A stretch of 64,000 bases of DNA, from assembly GCF_001294205.1 (NCBI RefSeq), contig NZ_LAQT01000009.1, forward strand, positions 308,323 through 372,322, in the 5' to 3' direction. A program made the position numbers and the translations under genes. This document shows positions 37,702 through 47,347 of this stretch, piece after piece. How positions within the stretch are numbered: position 1 is the first letter of the stretch; each line of letters opens with the position of its first letter. Source of the stretch: Amantichitinum ursilacus. GTDB lineage: Bacteria > Pseudomonadota > Gammaproteobacteria > Burkholderiales > Chitinibacteraceae. Under the pieces are notes generated by a model that was not told where the DNA came from, did not search any database, and saw nothing but the letters and a program-made list of their open reading frames with translations.

Positions 37702-39246
37702 ATGGCCGCCGCGCTGCCTCGTTCCGCCGCAGGCAATCACAGCCCCTGGTTGATTGCGTTTGTGGTGTCGATTGCCAGTTTTATGGAAGTGCTGGATACC
37801 ACCATCGCCAACGTCGCCTTGCGCAATATCGCAGGCGGCTTGGGGGCGGGCCAGGATGAAAGCACCTGGATCATCACCAGCTACCTGATCAGCAACGCCA
37901 TCATCCTGCCCATCTCGGGCTGGCTGTCCACGCTGATCGGGCGCAAACGCTTTTACATGATTTGCGTGGCGATCTTTACGGGCAGCTCGCTGATGTGCGC
38001 GCTGTCGACCAATCTGCCGATGATGTTGTTCTTCCGCGTGCTGCAAGGCATTGGCGGCGGCGGGCTGGCGCCGACCGAACAATCGATCTTCGCCGACAGC
38101 TTTCCGCCGGAAAAACACGCCCAGGCGTTTGCGCTGTACGGCGTTACCGTGGTGCTTGCGCCTGCGATCGGGCCGTATCTAGGCGGCTGGCTAACCGACA
38201 CCTTTTCGTGGCACTGGATTTTCCTGATCAATGTGCCGGTCGGTTTGCTTTCGCTCACTCTGATCCAGTTGTTTGTGGACGAGCCCGCCATTCTGGCCAA
38301 AGACAAAGACGAATTGCTTAACAGTGGCATTCCGCTGGACTGGCTCGGCTTTGTGCTTACCGCCAGTACCTTTGGTTTTCTGCAGGTGGTACTGGATCGT
38401 TTCCAGCAGCAGGACGGCTTTGCCTCGACCTCGATCACGATGATGTTTGTGGTGTTTGTGGTGTCCCTGATCGCGCTGATTTTTTGGGAGTGGAATCACC
38501 CGCGCCCGGCGGTTGACGTCAAATTGTTCAAGCTGCGCTCGTTCTCCGCCGCCAATGTGGTGATGTTTGTGATCGGCTTTACGCTGTTTTCCACCACCCA
38601 GCTCATCCCGCAAATGACGCAGGAACTGATGGGTTATGACGCCATGACCGCAGGCAAAACGCTGGCGCTGGGCGGCCTGGCCACCACGCTGATGATGCCG
38701 GTGGCGGGGCTGGTGGTGGGGCGAGTCATCCAGCCCAAATGGCTGGTGCTGACCTCGCTGGTGATCTCGGGTATGGCCATGATCCACGTCAGTCATCTGG
38801 ACACCACAGCCTCGCTCAGCGATATCGCGTTGTCGCGGGCCTATCAGGCGGTGTCGTTGCCGTTCTTGTTTGTCTCGATTACCGCCGCGGGCTATATCGG
38901 CGTGCCGGAAGACCGCAACAGTCAGGCGTCTTCGATTCTGAATTTGTCGCGCAACCTGGGCGGCAGTGTGGGCGTGTCGTTTGCCACCACGTTGCTGGCC
39001 TGGCGCGAGCAATTTCACCACGCGCGGCTGGCCGAACATATTTCGCCGCTTAGCCGCTTGCCGCAAGACGTTACCGCCAGCGCCGCCGCGCTGGCGCAGC
39101 AGGGTCAACAACTGGTGCAACCGCAGGCGCAATTGATGGGTTATCTCGATATTTTCTGGCTGTTTGGTGTGGCGTGTATCGCGCTTTGGCCGGTGGCCTT
39201 ATTGCTTAAGAATCTGCCACAGGGAGGCGCCGCTCATGGTCATTAA
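37702..39246 (+). CDS. emrB: EmrB-type multidrug MFS transporter (DHA2, 14 TM)
   Basis: This proton-driven drug exporter acts in the inner membrane. The 514-residue protein has the DHA2 motif D1 (IASFMEVLDTTIANVAL), motif A-like GWLSTLIGRKRFY, and motif C-like APAIGPYLGGWL. About 14 hydrophobic segments are visible. It forms a tripartite set with emrA and the outer-membrane factor just downstream. No regulator gene is adjacent. Confidence 0.94.
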   Translation: MAAALPRSAAGNHSPWLIAFVVSIASFMEVLDTTIANVALRNIAGGLGAGQDESTWIITSYLISNAIILPISGWLSTLIGRKRFYMICVAIFTGSSLMCALSTNLPMMLFFRVLQGIGGGGLAPTEQSIFADSFPPEKHAQAFALYGVTVVLAPAIGPYLGGWLTDTFSWHWIFLINVPVGLLSLTLIQLFVDEPAILAKDKDELLNSGIPLDWLGFVLTASTFGFLQVVLDRFQQQDGFASTSITMMFVVFVVSLIALIFWEWNHPRPAVDVKLFKLRSFSAANVVMFVIGFTLFSTTQLIPQMTQELMGYDAMTAGKTLALGGLATTLMMPVAGLVVGRVIQPKWLVLTSLVISGMAMIHVSHLDTTASLSDIALSRAYQAVSLPFLFVSITAAGYIGVPEDRNSQASSILNLSRNLGGSVGVSFATTLLAWREQFHHARLAEHISPLSRLPQDVTASAAALAQQGQQLVQPQAQLMGYLDIFWLFGVACIALWPVALLLKNLPQGGAAHGH

Positions 39247-40816
39247 GCCAACCTTGCGCAGCGTTGGTCTGATGACGCTGGTGGTTTTGGGCGGCTGCGC
39301 TGCAGTCGGCCCCGACTGGCATACGCCTGAAGCCTCAGCCCCGGCCAACTGGTCCGGCCCGGCCGCCAGCGCCGCGGCCAGCCTGACTGCCAGCCCGGTC
39401 GCGGTAGCCAACGCGAGCGCCGTGGCCAGCGCACCGGCCAGCGCCAGCGTCTGGCGTGATGACTGGTGGAACAGCTTTAACGATCCGGTGTTATCGCAGT
39501 TGGTGCATGACGCGCAAGTCCAGAGTCTGGATGTGCAATTGGCGCTCAACCGCATTGCCCAGGCGCGCGCACAACGCGCCGCTGCCACCGGCGCGTATTG
39601 GCCCAAGGTGGATGGCACGGCGTCGGTAACGCGGCAAAAAATCAGCGAGAAGGGCGTAGCCACCAGCCTGGGCGGTTCCAGCGGCGGCGGTGCCAGTGGT
39701 GGTTCCAGCGGGGGTAGTTCGGGCGGCGGCTCCAGCATGCCGATACCCGGCAGCCTGCTTGCGCCGTTCAATCTGTTCCAGTTGGGTTTTGACGCCAGTT
39801 GGGAACTCGATTTGTGGGGCAAGGTGCGCCGCCAGGTCGAAGCTGCCGATGCCAGTACCGACGCCGCCGTGGCGGGTAGCCAGGATGCGCGGATCTCGCT
39901 GGCGGCGGAAGTGGCGCGCACCTATATGCAATTGCGCGGCGTGCAGGCGCAACTGGCGCTGATCGATATTGACCTGAATATCCAGAAACGCTTGGGTGAG
40001 ATTACGCGGTCGCGTAAAGAGCACGGCTTTGATACCGATGCGGAAATCGCCCAGGTCGATGCGCAAAAGCTCAGCACGCAATCGCAATTGCCGCAGTTAC
40101 AACAACAGCAAGCGCAACTGGAAAACCAGCTCAGCCAATTACTGGCTCTGCCGCCCGGCGCGCTCAATCAGCTGCTGGACCAGGCGCAGCCGCTGCCGCC
40201 CGAGCCGCCCGCGGTGCCGGTCGGTCTGCCCGGTGATCTGCTGCGCCGCCGCCCCGATGTCCGCCAGGCTGAGGCGCAAGTGCATGCGGTGACCGCGCAG
40301 ATTGGTGTGGCCGAAGCGGCCTTGTTTCCCAGTCTGACGCTGGATTTGGGCGGCGGCTTTCAGTCCACCACCTGGCCCGATCTCAAAACCTGGGCGGCGC
40401 GCTTTTTTAATGTCGGGCCGCAGTTGTCGTTTCCGATTTTTGAGGGCGGTCGCCTACGCGCCAATGTGCAGATCGCCAATACGCAGCAGCAACAGGCCGT
40501 GCTGCAATATCGCCAGACCGTACTTAACGCGTATCACGATGCCGATAACGCCTTGATTGCCTGCGCGCGTGAGCACGAACGCGAGAAGTCATTACACGAC
40601 CAGGTGGGCCAGCTCGACCGCGCGGTGCGGGTCGGCTTTGCCCGTTATCACAATGGTCTGGTGCCGTTTATGCAAGTGCTGCAAGCCGAGCGCGACTACA
40701 ACCAGGCGCAGCAGCAATTGCTGCAGAGCCAGGTGACGTCGGCCAGCAACCTGGTGGCGTTGTACAAGGCGCTGGGTGGCGGCTGGCAAAGCGCGGAGGC
40801 CGTCGCCGCACAGTAA
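39236..40816 (+). CDS. Outer-membrane efflux lipoprotein (NodT/OprM type) of the EmrAB pump
   Basis: The ATG at 39236 follows AGGGAGG and overlaps emrB by 11 bp. The 526-residue protein has a signal peptide with lipobox VLGGC (Cys21), then the two outer-membrane-efflux repeats of a TolC-fold channel. Two features stand out. After the signal there is an Ala/Ser-rich segment (about 37-68). Within the first repeat there is an 18-20-residue Gly/Ser tract (about 146-165) absent from the paralogue at the end of this window. The tract probably forms a flexible surface loop. Function follows from family and position. Confidence 0.92.
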   Translation: MVIKPTLRSVGLMTLVVLGGCAAVGPDWHTPEASAPANWSGPAASAAASLTASPVAVANASAVASAPASASVWRDDWWNSFNDPVLSQLVHDAQVQSLDVQLALNRIAQARAQRAAATGAYWPKVDGTASVTRQKISEKGVATSLGGSSGGGASGGSSGGSSGGGSSMPIPGSLLAPFNLFQLGFDASWELDLWGKVRRQVEAADASTDAAVAGSQDARISLAAEVARTYMQLRGVQAQLALIDIDLNIQKRLGEITRSRKEHGFDTDAEIAQVDAQKLSTQSQLPQLQQQQAQLENQLSQLLALPPGALNQLLDQAQPLPPEPPAVPVGLPGDLLRRRPDVRQAEAQVHAVTAQIGVAEAALFPSLTLDLGGGFQSTTWPDLKTWAARFFNVGPQLSFPIFEGGRLRANVQIANTQQQQAVLQYRQTVLNAYHDADNALIACAREHEREKSLHDQVGQLDRAVRVGFARYHNGLVPFMQVLQAERDYNQAQQQLLQSQVTSASNLVALYKALGGGWQSAEAVAAQ

Positions 40817-40871
40817 GCAGCAGCCGCACTTCTCGATTCCGATTTCTGATTGCATTGCAAGGAGTAGCACG

Positions 40872-42638
40872 ATGGCACAAACCACCAGCGAATTTCTGGT
40901 TGATCGATTGGCGGAATGGGGCGTGCGACGCGTCTATGGCTACCCGGGCGATGGCATCAATGGCGTGATGGGTGCATTGCGCCGTACCAAAACCGGCATC
41001 GAATTCGTGCAGGTGCGGCATGAAGAAATGGCCGCCTTTATGGCGGTGGCGCAAGCCAAATTTGGCGGCGGTGTCGGTGTGTGTATGGCCACCTCCGGGC
41101 CGGGCGCCATCCATTTGCTGAATGGCTTGTATGACGCCAAAGCCGATCACCAACCCGTGGTGGCAATTATTGGCCAGCAAAAGCGCTCGGCGCTGGGCAG
41201 TCATTATCAGCAAGAAGTGGATCTGGCCAATTTGTTTGCCGACGTCAGCGATTACGTGCAAATGGTGGTCGACCCGGCGCAATTGCGCCACGTGATCGAT
41301 CGCGCTTTCCGCATTGCGCAAGCGCATCGCACCGTCACCACCATTATTCTGCCCAACGATATCCAAGAGCTGCCCGCCGTGCCGCTGCCGCCGCGCGCGC
41401 ATGGCAGCGTGTTCTCGGGTGTCGGTCTGGTCGAGCCCAACGTGCAGCCATCCGCACTGTCCTTGCACGAGGCCGCCGCGATTCTCAATGCGGGGCAGAA
41501 GGTGGCGATTCTGGTCGGTGCAGGCGCATTGCATGCCACTGCCGAAGTGGAAAAGATTGCCGACGTGCTCGGCGCGGGCGTCGCCAAAGCCTTGCTGGGC
41601 AAGGCGGTGCTGCCGGACGAGCTGCCGTATGTCACTGGCTCGATCGGCTTGCTGGGCACGCGCGCCAGTTGGGATCTGATGCAGGAATGCGATACCTTGC
41701 TGATGATCGGCTCCAGCTTTCCCTATTCCGAATTCCTGCCCGAACCCGGCAAGGCGCGCGGCGTGCAGATCGATATCGATCCGGCCATGATCAACCTGCG
41801 CTACCCGATGGAAGCCGCGTTGGTCGGCGACACCAAACTCACGCTGCAAGCCTTGCTGCCGCTGCTGCAAACCAAAACCGACCGCAGTTGGCAAAACAAG
41901 GTGATGGCCAATGTGCGCGACTGGTGGGACACCTTGCGCAATCGCGCCATGGTCGACGCCAGCCCGCTTAATCCGCAACGCGTGCTGTGGGAGTTGTCGC
42001 CGCTGCTGCCCGAGCGCGCCATAGTCTGCGCCGATAGCGGTTCGGTGGCCAACTGGTATGCGCGCGACGTTAAATTGCGGCCGGGGATGTCCGGTTCCTT
42101 GTCGGGCGGTCTGGCCTCGATGGGCGCGGGGGTGCCGTATGCAATCGGCGCCAAATTTACCCATCCCGATCGCCCGGTGATTGCCTTGATGGGCGATGGC
42201 GCAATGCAAATGAACGGCAATGCCGAACTGGTGACGGTGGCCAAATACTGGAAACAATGGGCTGATCCCCGTTTTGTGGTGCTGGTGCTGAATAACCGCG
42301 ATCTGAATCAGGTGACGTGGGAACAACGCGCCATGGAAGGTGACGCCAAGTTCAGCGGCTCGCAGGATTTGCCGGATTTCTCGTATGCCGCTTACGCCGA
42401 ATTGCTGGGCTTTAAGGGCATCCGCATCGGCAATCCCGAAGAAATCGCGCCCGCGTGGCAAGAAGCATTTTCGTGCGGCCGTCCGTGCGTGATCGAGGCG
42501 TATACCGACCCCGATGTGCCGCCGCTGCCGCCGTACTTTACGTTTGAACAAGCACGCAATTATCTGTCGGCCATCCTCAAGGGCGACCCGGACGCTGGTG
42601 CGATCATTCGCGCGGCGTACAAGCAAATCCGCGCGTAA
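40872..42638 (+). CDS. Thiamine-diphosphate enzyme, pyruvate oxidase / acetolactate synthase-like
   Basis: The start at 40872 is preceded by AAGGAGT. The 588-residue protein has the three-domain ThDP layout: N-terminal Pyr domain with the activating Glu in EFVQVRHEEMAAFMA, middle FAD-type domain (VAILVGAGALHA), and C-terminal PP domain with the ThDP/Mg motif (LMGDGAMQMNGNAEL to VLNN). Length and motifs are closest to pyruvate:quinone oxidase (PoxB), but related acetolactate synthases and oxidases cannot be excluded. The PoxB membrane-binding C-terminal peptide is not obvious. It is 55 bp after the outer-membrane factor. Confidence 0.8.
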   Translation: MAQTTSEFLVDRLAEWGVRRVYGYPGDGINGVMGALRRTKTGIEFVQVRHEEMAAFMAVAQAKFGGGVGVCMATSGPGAIHLLNGLYDAKADHQPVVAIIGQQKRSALGSHYQQEVDLANLFADVSDYVQMVVDPAQLRHVIDRAFRIAQAHRTVTTIILPNDIQELPAVPLPPRAHGSVFSGVGLVEPNVQPSALSLHEAAAILNAGQKVAILVGAGALHATAEVEKIADVLGAGVAKALLGKAVLPDELPYVTGSIGLLGTRASWDLMQECDTLLMIGSSFPYSEFLPEPGKARGVQIDIDPAMINLRYPMEAALVGDTKLTLQALLPLLQTKTDRSWQNKVMANVRDWWDTLRNRAMVDASPLNPQRVLWELSPLLPERAIVCADSGSVANWYARDVKLRPGMSGSLSGGLASMGAGVPYAIGAKFTHPDRPVIALMGDGAMQMNGNAELVTVAKYWKQWADPRFVVLVLNNRDLNQVTWEQRAMEGDAKFSGSQDLPDFSYAAYAELLGFKGIRIGNPEEIAPAWQEAFSCGRPCVIEAYTDPDVPPLPPYFTFEQARNYLSAILKGDPDAGAIIRAAYKQIRA

Positions 42639-42728
42639 GACCCCTCGCGCAACAACGTACACAGCGGCGCTGCCCTGGGCGGTGGGAATGCGGGTATAAA
42701 ACCCGCTTCCTTCCCCCAGAGGCATGCC

Positions 42729-44855
42729 ATGTTTGTGAAACCTGCTCTGCTCGCGGCGCTGTTGATCACCGCTACGACGCAATCCGCTTTGGCGCTGGAC
42801 TATCCGTCCGCCGCGCGCCAGCCCGTGGTGAATACTTATCACGGTGTTGCGGTGACCGATGATTATCAATGGCTGGAAGACGGCGACAGTGCCGCAACCC
42901 GGAAATGGGTGGCGGGCGAGAACGCGCTCAGCCGGCAATGGTTGGACGCCGTGCCTGGTCGCGCCGCCTTGCATACGCAGATCAACGCCTTGATTACCTC
43001 GAATTCCAACGCGTATTTCGATCTGGTGGAGCGCGGTGGCGTCTGGTTTGCCATGAAACGCCAACCTCCCAAACAGCAGCCACTGCTGGTGACGCTGAGC
43101 AATCCCGACGATCTGGCCAGCGAGAAAGTAGTGCTGGACCCGAATACGCTGAGCGCCGATGGCACCGTCACGATCGATTTTTATATGCCTTCCAACGACG
43201 GTGGCAAGGTGGCGGTCTCGTTGTCGGAAAAAGGTAGCGAAGACGGCACGTTGCACGTGTTTGACACCGCAACCGGCAAAGACAGTGGCGACCGCGTGCC
43301 GCGCGCGGCGTACCCAACGGGTGGCGGCACGGTGGCGTGGGACAGCAACGGCAGCGGCCTGTATTACACGCGCTACCCCGCGCCGGGCGAGCGTGCCGAG
43401 GCTGACATCCACTTTTATCAGCAAGTGTATTTCCACGCGCTGGGTACCGATGCACGCAAGGATCGCTATGAAGCGGGCAAAGACTTTCCGCGCATTGCCG
43501 AAACGCGGTTGAGCGCCTCGCGCGATGGTCGCTATCTGGCGGTGATGGTGGCCAATGGCGATGGCGGCGACGCGGCGTTGTATTTCAAGAACACGGCCGG
43601 CGGCGGCTGGCGCAAATTGGCGGCGGATGCCGACGGCGTTAAAAACGCGGTGTTCGGCGAAGACGGTTATCTATATCTGTTGTCACGCGCCGCCGCGCCG
43701 CGCGGCAAAGTGCTGCGCCTTGATCTGCGCAAGCCCGATCTGGCCCATGCGCAAACCGTAATGGCGCAGGGCGAGGGCACCATCGACCATTTTGTGGTGG
43801 GCAAAGGCCGTTTGTATGTGGCCGAACTGGTCGGTGGACCGTCGCAGTTGCTGGAAGTGGATCTGCGCACCAAGGCGCAACGCGTATTGCCGACGCCTGC
43901 GGTGAGCGGCGTGGATGATCTGGCGGTTGATGCGCGTGGCCGTGTGCTGGCGCATGTCACTAGCTATCTGAACCCGATGGCCTGGTATTCGGTGGATGAC
44001 AATACGCTGAATAAAACCGCGCTGGCCGTTACCTCCGCGGCCGATTACGGCGATAGCGAAATCGTGCGCGAATTTGCGACGTCTAAAGATGGCACGCAAA
44101 TCCCACTCAATATTCTTAAACGCAAAGGCACGAAACTCGACGGCAGCAACCCGACGTTGTTGTACGGCTACGGCGGCTATGGTGTGAGCATGACGCCATT
44201 CTTTAGCGCGGCATCGCGTGTCTGGCTGGCGCGTGGCGGCGTTTACGTCATTGCCAATATCCGCGGCGGTGGCGAATTTGGCGAAGCCTGGCATCTGGCG
44301 GGCAATCTGACGCACAAGCAAACCGTGTTCGATGACTTTATTGCGTCGGCGCAATATCTGGAAAAAGCCGGTTATACCTCCCCGCAAAAACTGGCGATCA
44401 TGGGCGGCAGTAATGGCGGCTTGTTGATGGGCGCCGCGCTGACGCAACGGCCCGATCTCTATCGCGCAGTGGTCAGTTCGGTGGGCATTTACGATATGTT
44501 GCGCGTCGAACTCGACCCCAATGGCGCGTTTAATGTGACCGAATTTGGCAGCGTAAAAGACCCGGCGCAATTCGCGGCGCTGTATGCCTATTCGCCGTTG
44601 CATCACGTTAAAGATGGCACGGCTTACCCGTCAATATTGATGCTGACGGGTGATCATGATGGGCGTGTTAATCCAGCGCACTCGCGCAAGATGATCGCGC
44701 GTTTGCAGGCGGCCAATCCATCCGGCAATCCAGTATTGCTGCGTACCAGCGCCAGCAGCGGCCACGGCATGGGGACGGCGCTGTCGGAATTGATTGATCA
44801 GGTCACCGATCAATATGCGTTTTTGATGCACGAGTTGGGCATGGCAATTGAATAA
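42729..44855 (+). CDS. Secreted prolyl oligopeptidase (S9A family)
   Basis: The 708-residue serine peptidase has a signal peptide (about 1-22, ending ALA), a beta-propeller (about 80-420), and an alpha/beta-hydrolase domain. The catalytic serine is in MGGSNGGLLMG, the aspartate in LTGDHDGRVNPAHS, and the histidine in ASSGHGMG. The family cuts proline-containing peptides; the signal peptide suggests a periplasmic peptide-degrading role. A strong hairpin terminator follows. The short upstream gap contains TATAAA at 42695-42700 within a small hairpin. Confidence 0.93.
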   Translation: MFVKPALLAALLITATTQSALALDYPSAARQPVVNTYHGVAVTDDYQWLEDGDSAATRKWVAGENALSRQWLDAVPGRAALHTQINALITSNSNAYFDLVERGGVWFAMKRQPPKQQPLLVTLSNPDDLASEKVVLDPNTLSADGTVTIDFYMPSNDGGKVAVSLSEKGSEDGTLHVFDTATGKDSGDRVPRAAYPTGGGTVAWDSNGSGLYYTRYPAPGERAEADIHFYQQVYFHALGTDARKDRYEAGKDFPRIAETRLSASRDGRYLAVMVANGDGGDAALYFKNTAGGGWRKLAADADGVKNAVFGEDGYLYLLSRAAAPRGKVLRLDLRKPDLAHAQTVMAQGEGTIDHFVVGKGRLYVAELVGGPSQLLEVDLRTKAQRVLPTPAVSGVDDLAVDARGRVLAHVTSYLNPMAWYSVDDNTLNKTALAVTSAADYGDSEIVREFATSKDGTQIPLNILKRKGTKLDGSNPTLLYGYGGYGVSMTPFFSAASRVWLARGGVYVIANIRGGGEFGEAWHLAGNLTHKQTVFDDFIASAQYLEKAGYTSPQKLAIMGGSNGGLLMGAALTQRPDLYRAVVSSVGIYDMLRVELDPNGAFNVTEFGSVKDPAQFAALYAYSPLHHVKDGTAYPSILMLTGDHDGRVNPAHSRKMIARLQAANPSGNPVLLRTSASSGHGMGTALSELIDQVTDQYAFLMHELGMAIE

Positions 44856-44874
44856 GTGACTAGCCGCAATAAAT

Positions 44875-44907
44875 AAAAATGCGCCGCTGGATATGCGGCG
44901 CATTTTT
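44875..44907. terminator. Bidirectional terminator after the prolyl oligopeptidase gene
   Basis: A 13-bp stem (AAAAATGCGCCGC / GCGGCGCATTTTT) with a 7-nt loop is followed by an A/T-rich tract on both sides. It can serve the peptidase gene and the minus-strand gene ending at 45052. Confidence 0.93.
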
Positions 44908-45051
44908 ATTGTGACCAGTCACTCAATGTCGCGACTGAAATTTAAATTCCGTTTAAAACATGAATTTAAATAAGATATGTGATCTGATGCATTAGATTAA
45001 AGAGGGGTCGTTGTGATTTGGCCGCCGCCGCCGCACTGTCACACAAGGCGT

Positions 45052-45417
45052 TCATTCCCGAATTCGTTGCCATGTTTCCAGTTCAACGCGTAGTCCGTTT
45101 TCCCAGCGCTCATTAATCCAGGTGTCGCCGTCCAGACGCGCTTTAAAGGCAAACTGGCGCTCCAGCATCGATGGGTTGTACGCCAGCAATGGCGATTCAA
45201 TATATTCGCCGCCATCGCGCACTTCATAGCGCCCGGTGGCGCAACCGTAAAACCCGCCTGTGCTGCTGCTGGTAAAGCTGAAGTGGCCATCAATCAATAG
45301 TTTGATCGAGGACACGCCGGCCTCATCGTAATGTGTGACTAGGCCGTTCTCTTCGACAAATTCGCCAGAAAGCAGACGCCACGCGCCGTTGAGGTCGGAT
45401 GCTTGTTGCAAGGCCAT
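45052..45417 (-). CDS. Small uncharacterised protein, possibly lipocalin-like
   Basis: I do not recognise a named family with certainty. The ATG at 45417 lies 11 nt after AGGAG; an in-frame TTG further upstream is less likely. The 121-residue product has no signal peptide or membrane segment. Alternating hydrophobic beta-strand patterns (LNGAWRLLSGEF, SIKLLIDGHFSFTS, TWINERWENGLRVELETWQR) resemble small lipocalin-like domain proteins. It stands alone between a terminator and a divergent acyltransferase gene. Confidence 0.68.
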   Translation of the reverse strand: MALQQASDLNGAWRLLSGEFVEENGLVTHYDEAGVSSIKLLIDGHFSFTSSSTGGFYGCATGRYEVRDGGEYIESPLLAYNPSMLERQFAFKARLDGDTWINERWENGLRVELETWQRIRE

Positions 45418-45541
45418 ACGTTGAACTCCTGAGGACAAGAGCGCTCACTCTACGAGTAAATCATGTGTAAGATCGCGCGCTGGTTTGCCCGCCTTGCGAT
45501 GTAACCGGCGCGGCGCATTTTTGATTGCCTGCAGGTGTTTG

Positions 45542-46681
45542 ATGACCGCTTCCGCCCACCGCAACCATGGCCTTGATACGCTGCGCGCCGCCGCGATTAC
45601 GCTGGTGTTTATGTATCACTACGCCGTGTTCGTCAGCCATACCAACACCTTTGGCGTGTTCAGCGAAATCGGCTGGGTGGGCGTCGATCTGTTTTTTGTG
45701 CTGAGCGGTTATCTGATCGCCAATCAGTTGCTGGCCGGCCTGGTGCAGGGCCAGCGCATCTCGTTTAAAGCGTTTTATGCGCGCAGGGCGTTGCGAACCC
45801 TGCCAGTGTTCTGGGTGACGCTGGCGCTGTTTTTTATTTTCCCGGACCAGTTGGGTGGCAATCCGCCGCCACCGCTTTGGCGCTTTCTGACGTTTACGCA
45901 GAACTGGTGGCTAACGCCCGGCACCGCGTTTTCGCACGCGTGGTCTTTGTGTGTGGAAGAACAGTTTTACCTGGTGCTGCCGCTGTTGCTCACGCTGGGC
46001 GTATTGCTGGCGCGTCGTTGGCCCAAACGTGCGGCCTGGTGGGCGTGGGGTGTGCTGCTGGTCGCAGGCATTGCCACGCGTATTTATTACTGGGGCGAAG
46101 TCGGGCCAGATCCACGTGGCTTTACTTATTACAAGTACATCTATTTTTCCACGCTATGCCGTGCCGATGAATTTCTGCCCGGGGTGGGCGTGGCGATGCT
46201 GCGGCATTTGCATCCACTACTGTGGCAACGCATCACGGCGCGCGGCTCGCGCAATTTGCTGCTGGGTGTGTTGGCAACGCTGGTGATGCTGGGGCTGGTG
46301 CATCGCGCCATGTATATCGAAGGCTATGGCTACACCTTCTGGATGACCGCGCTGGGCTATACCGGCATCGCTGGCGCCTTTGCGCTGCTGGTGCTGGCGG
46401 CGTTAAGCCCGTCCAGCCTGTTGGCGCGCGTACGCATGCCGGGCGCGCAACGGCTGGCGCTGTGGTCCTATTCGTTTTATTTGATTCATAAGCCGGTGGC
46501 CTGGGTGGTGGCGCAGCAGCTGGAGCGTTGGCATCCGGCCGAGATCGTGCGGCTACCGGTTGTGACCGCACTGTGTTTGTTGGCGGGGTGGTTATTGCAT
46601 CGTGCCGTGGAGCAGCCGTTTATGGCGCTGCGGCAAAAGCGAGTGCCGGCGCAGTTCCGACTGGCTCCGGCGGCGGCGTAA
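45542..46681 (+). CDS. Acyltransferase family 3 membrane protein (OafA-like)
   Basis: This integral membrane enzyme typically O-acetylates surface polysaccharides or LPS. The ATG at 45542 gives 379 residues that begin with HRNHGLDTLRAAAITLVFMY and VGVDLFFVLSGYLIA, both family hallmarks, with ten or so hydrophobic segments. AWSLCVEEQFYLVLP is the conserved SLxxExxFY region. No glycan cluster surrounds it, so the substrate is unknown. It is followed by a terminator. Confidence 0.9.
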   Translation: MTASAHRNHGLDTLRAAAITLVFMYHYAVFVSHTNTFGVFSEIGWVGVDLFFVLSGYLIANQLLAGLVQGQRISFKAFYARRALRTLPVFWVTLALFFIFPDQLGGNPPPPLWRFLTFTQNWWLTPGTAFSHAWSLCVEEQFYLVLPLLLTLGVLLARRWPKRAAWWAWGVLLVAGIATRIYYWGEVGPDPRGFTYYKYIYFSTLCRADEFLPGVGVAMLRHLHPLLWQRITARGSRNLLLGVLATLVMLGLVHRAMYIEGYGYTFWMTALGYTGIAGAFALLVLAALSPSSLLARVRMPGAQRLALWSYSFYLIHKPVAWVVAQQLERWHPAEIVRLPVVTALCLLAGWLLHRAVEQPFMALRQKRVPAQFRLAPAAA

Positions 46682-46786
46682 TGCTTGTGAGGCAGTTCAC
46701 GCAGCGCAACATCGGTGAAGGTGGCGCGGCGGCGATGCCCCTATAGTGGTTGCTGCAAGCCGTGCAGGGCTTGGTTTTACCGCATC

Positions 46787-46820
46787 GCCCGTGGCCCGCC
46801 CCAGGTCACGGGCCTTTTTT
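46787..46820 (+). terminator. Terminator after the acyltransferase gene
   Basis: A GCCCGTG / CACGGGC stem with a 13-nt loop is followed by six Ts at 46815-46820, touching the 3' end of the convergent gene. Confidence 0.8.
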
Positions 46821-47232
46821 ATGCCTGCAGCCGTTGCAAGCGCCCTTTGTTCAGTTCGCACATCAACGGTTGGCCTTGCACCGGCTTGATTTCGGCAATC
46901 AGCAGCAAGTACAGCTCCAGCAAATGCAACTGGCCTTTGCCTGCGTAGATCATCACATGGCGACGTCCTTGCGCCACCACCTTACCGCGATACAGATTGC
47001 TTTCGTTAAAGCGCACGCGGCCCAGGCGAAACCATGAACGGAATTTCATTTCCAGGACGCCGCGTTCCATGATGTCGCGCTCTTGCTCGGCCTGGTCGCG
47101 CGCGATGAACACCAACGACACGCGGATGTCTTTGAGATTGAACACGGCCCAGCCGGTGCGGATTTCATCGGCCGCGCGTTTGATCGTGTAATGGGTTTGC
47201 GTACTCACTGTGTGTTGTCCTGCTGCTTGCAT
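46819..47232 (-). CDS. Uncharacterised cytoplasmic protein
   Basis: Not recognised. The start was placed at the ATG at 47232 (MQAAGQHTVSTQTHYTIKRA); the frame extends upstream to 47409 but there overlaps the divergent DUF3761 gene. The 137-residue product is basic, without signal peptide or membrane helix. It contains ISVxx-like strands (KDIRVSLVFIARDQAEQERD) and a leucine-rich C-terminus (GQLHLLELYLLLIAEIKPVQ). The weak ribosome site lowers confidence. Confidence 0.6.
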   Translation of the reverse strand: MQAAGQHTVSTQTHYTIKRAADEIRTGWAVFNLKDIRVSLVFIARDQAEQERDIMERGVLEMKFRSWFRLGRVRFNESNLYRGKVVAQGRRHVMIYAGKGQLHLLELYLLLIAEIKPVQGQPLMCELNKGRLQRLQA

Positions 47233-47347
47233 CGCCCGGTAGGCGCTACAGCGAATGTGGAATTTTGCGACAATGTCCGCAAGTGCGGAGTTGTACCAGT
47301 TGTACTTTGCGGTACGCCTTCGCAGTGCTTGATGGAGTGTAAACCTG

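Noticed and set aside
40668..43436. 922-codon minus-strand open frame
   Set aside because: It is antisense to the ThDP enzyme and prolyl oligopeptidase genes, whose motifs are clear. Long antisense frames are expected from GC-rich codon bias.
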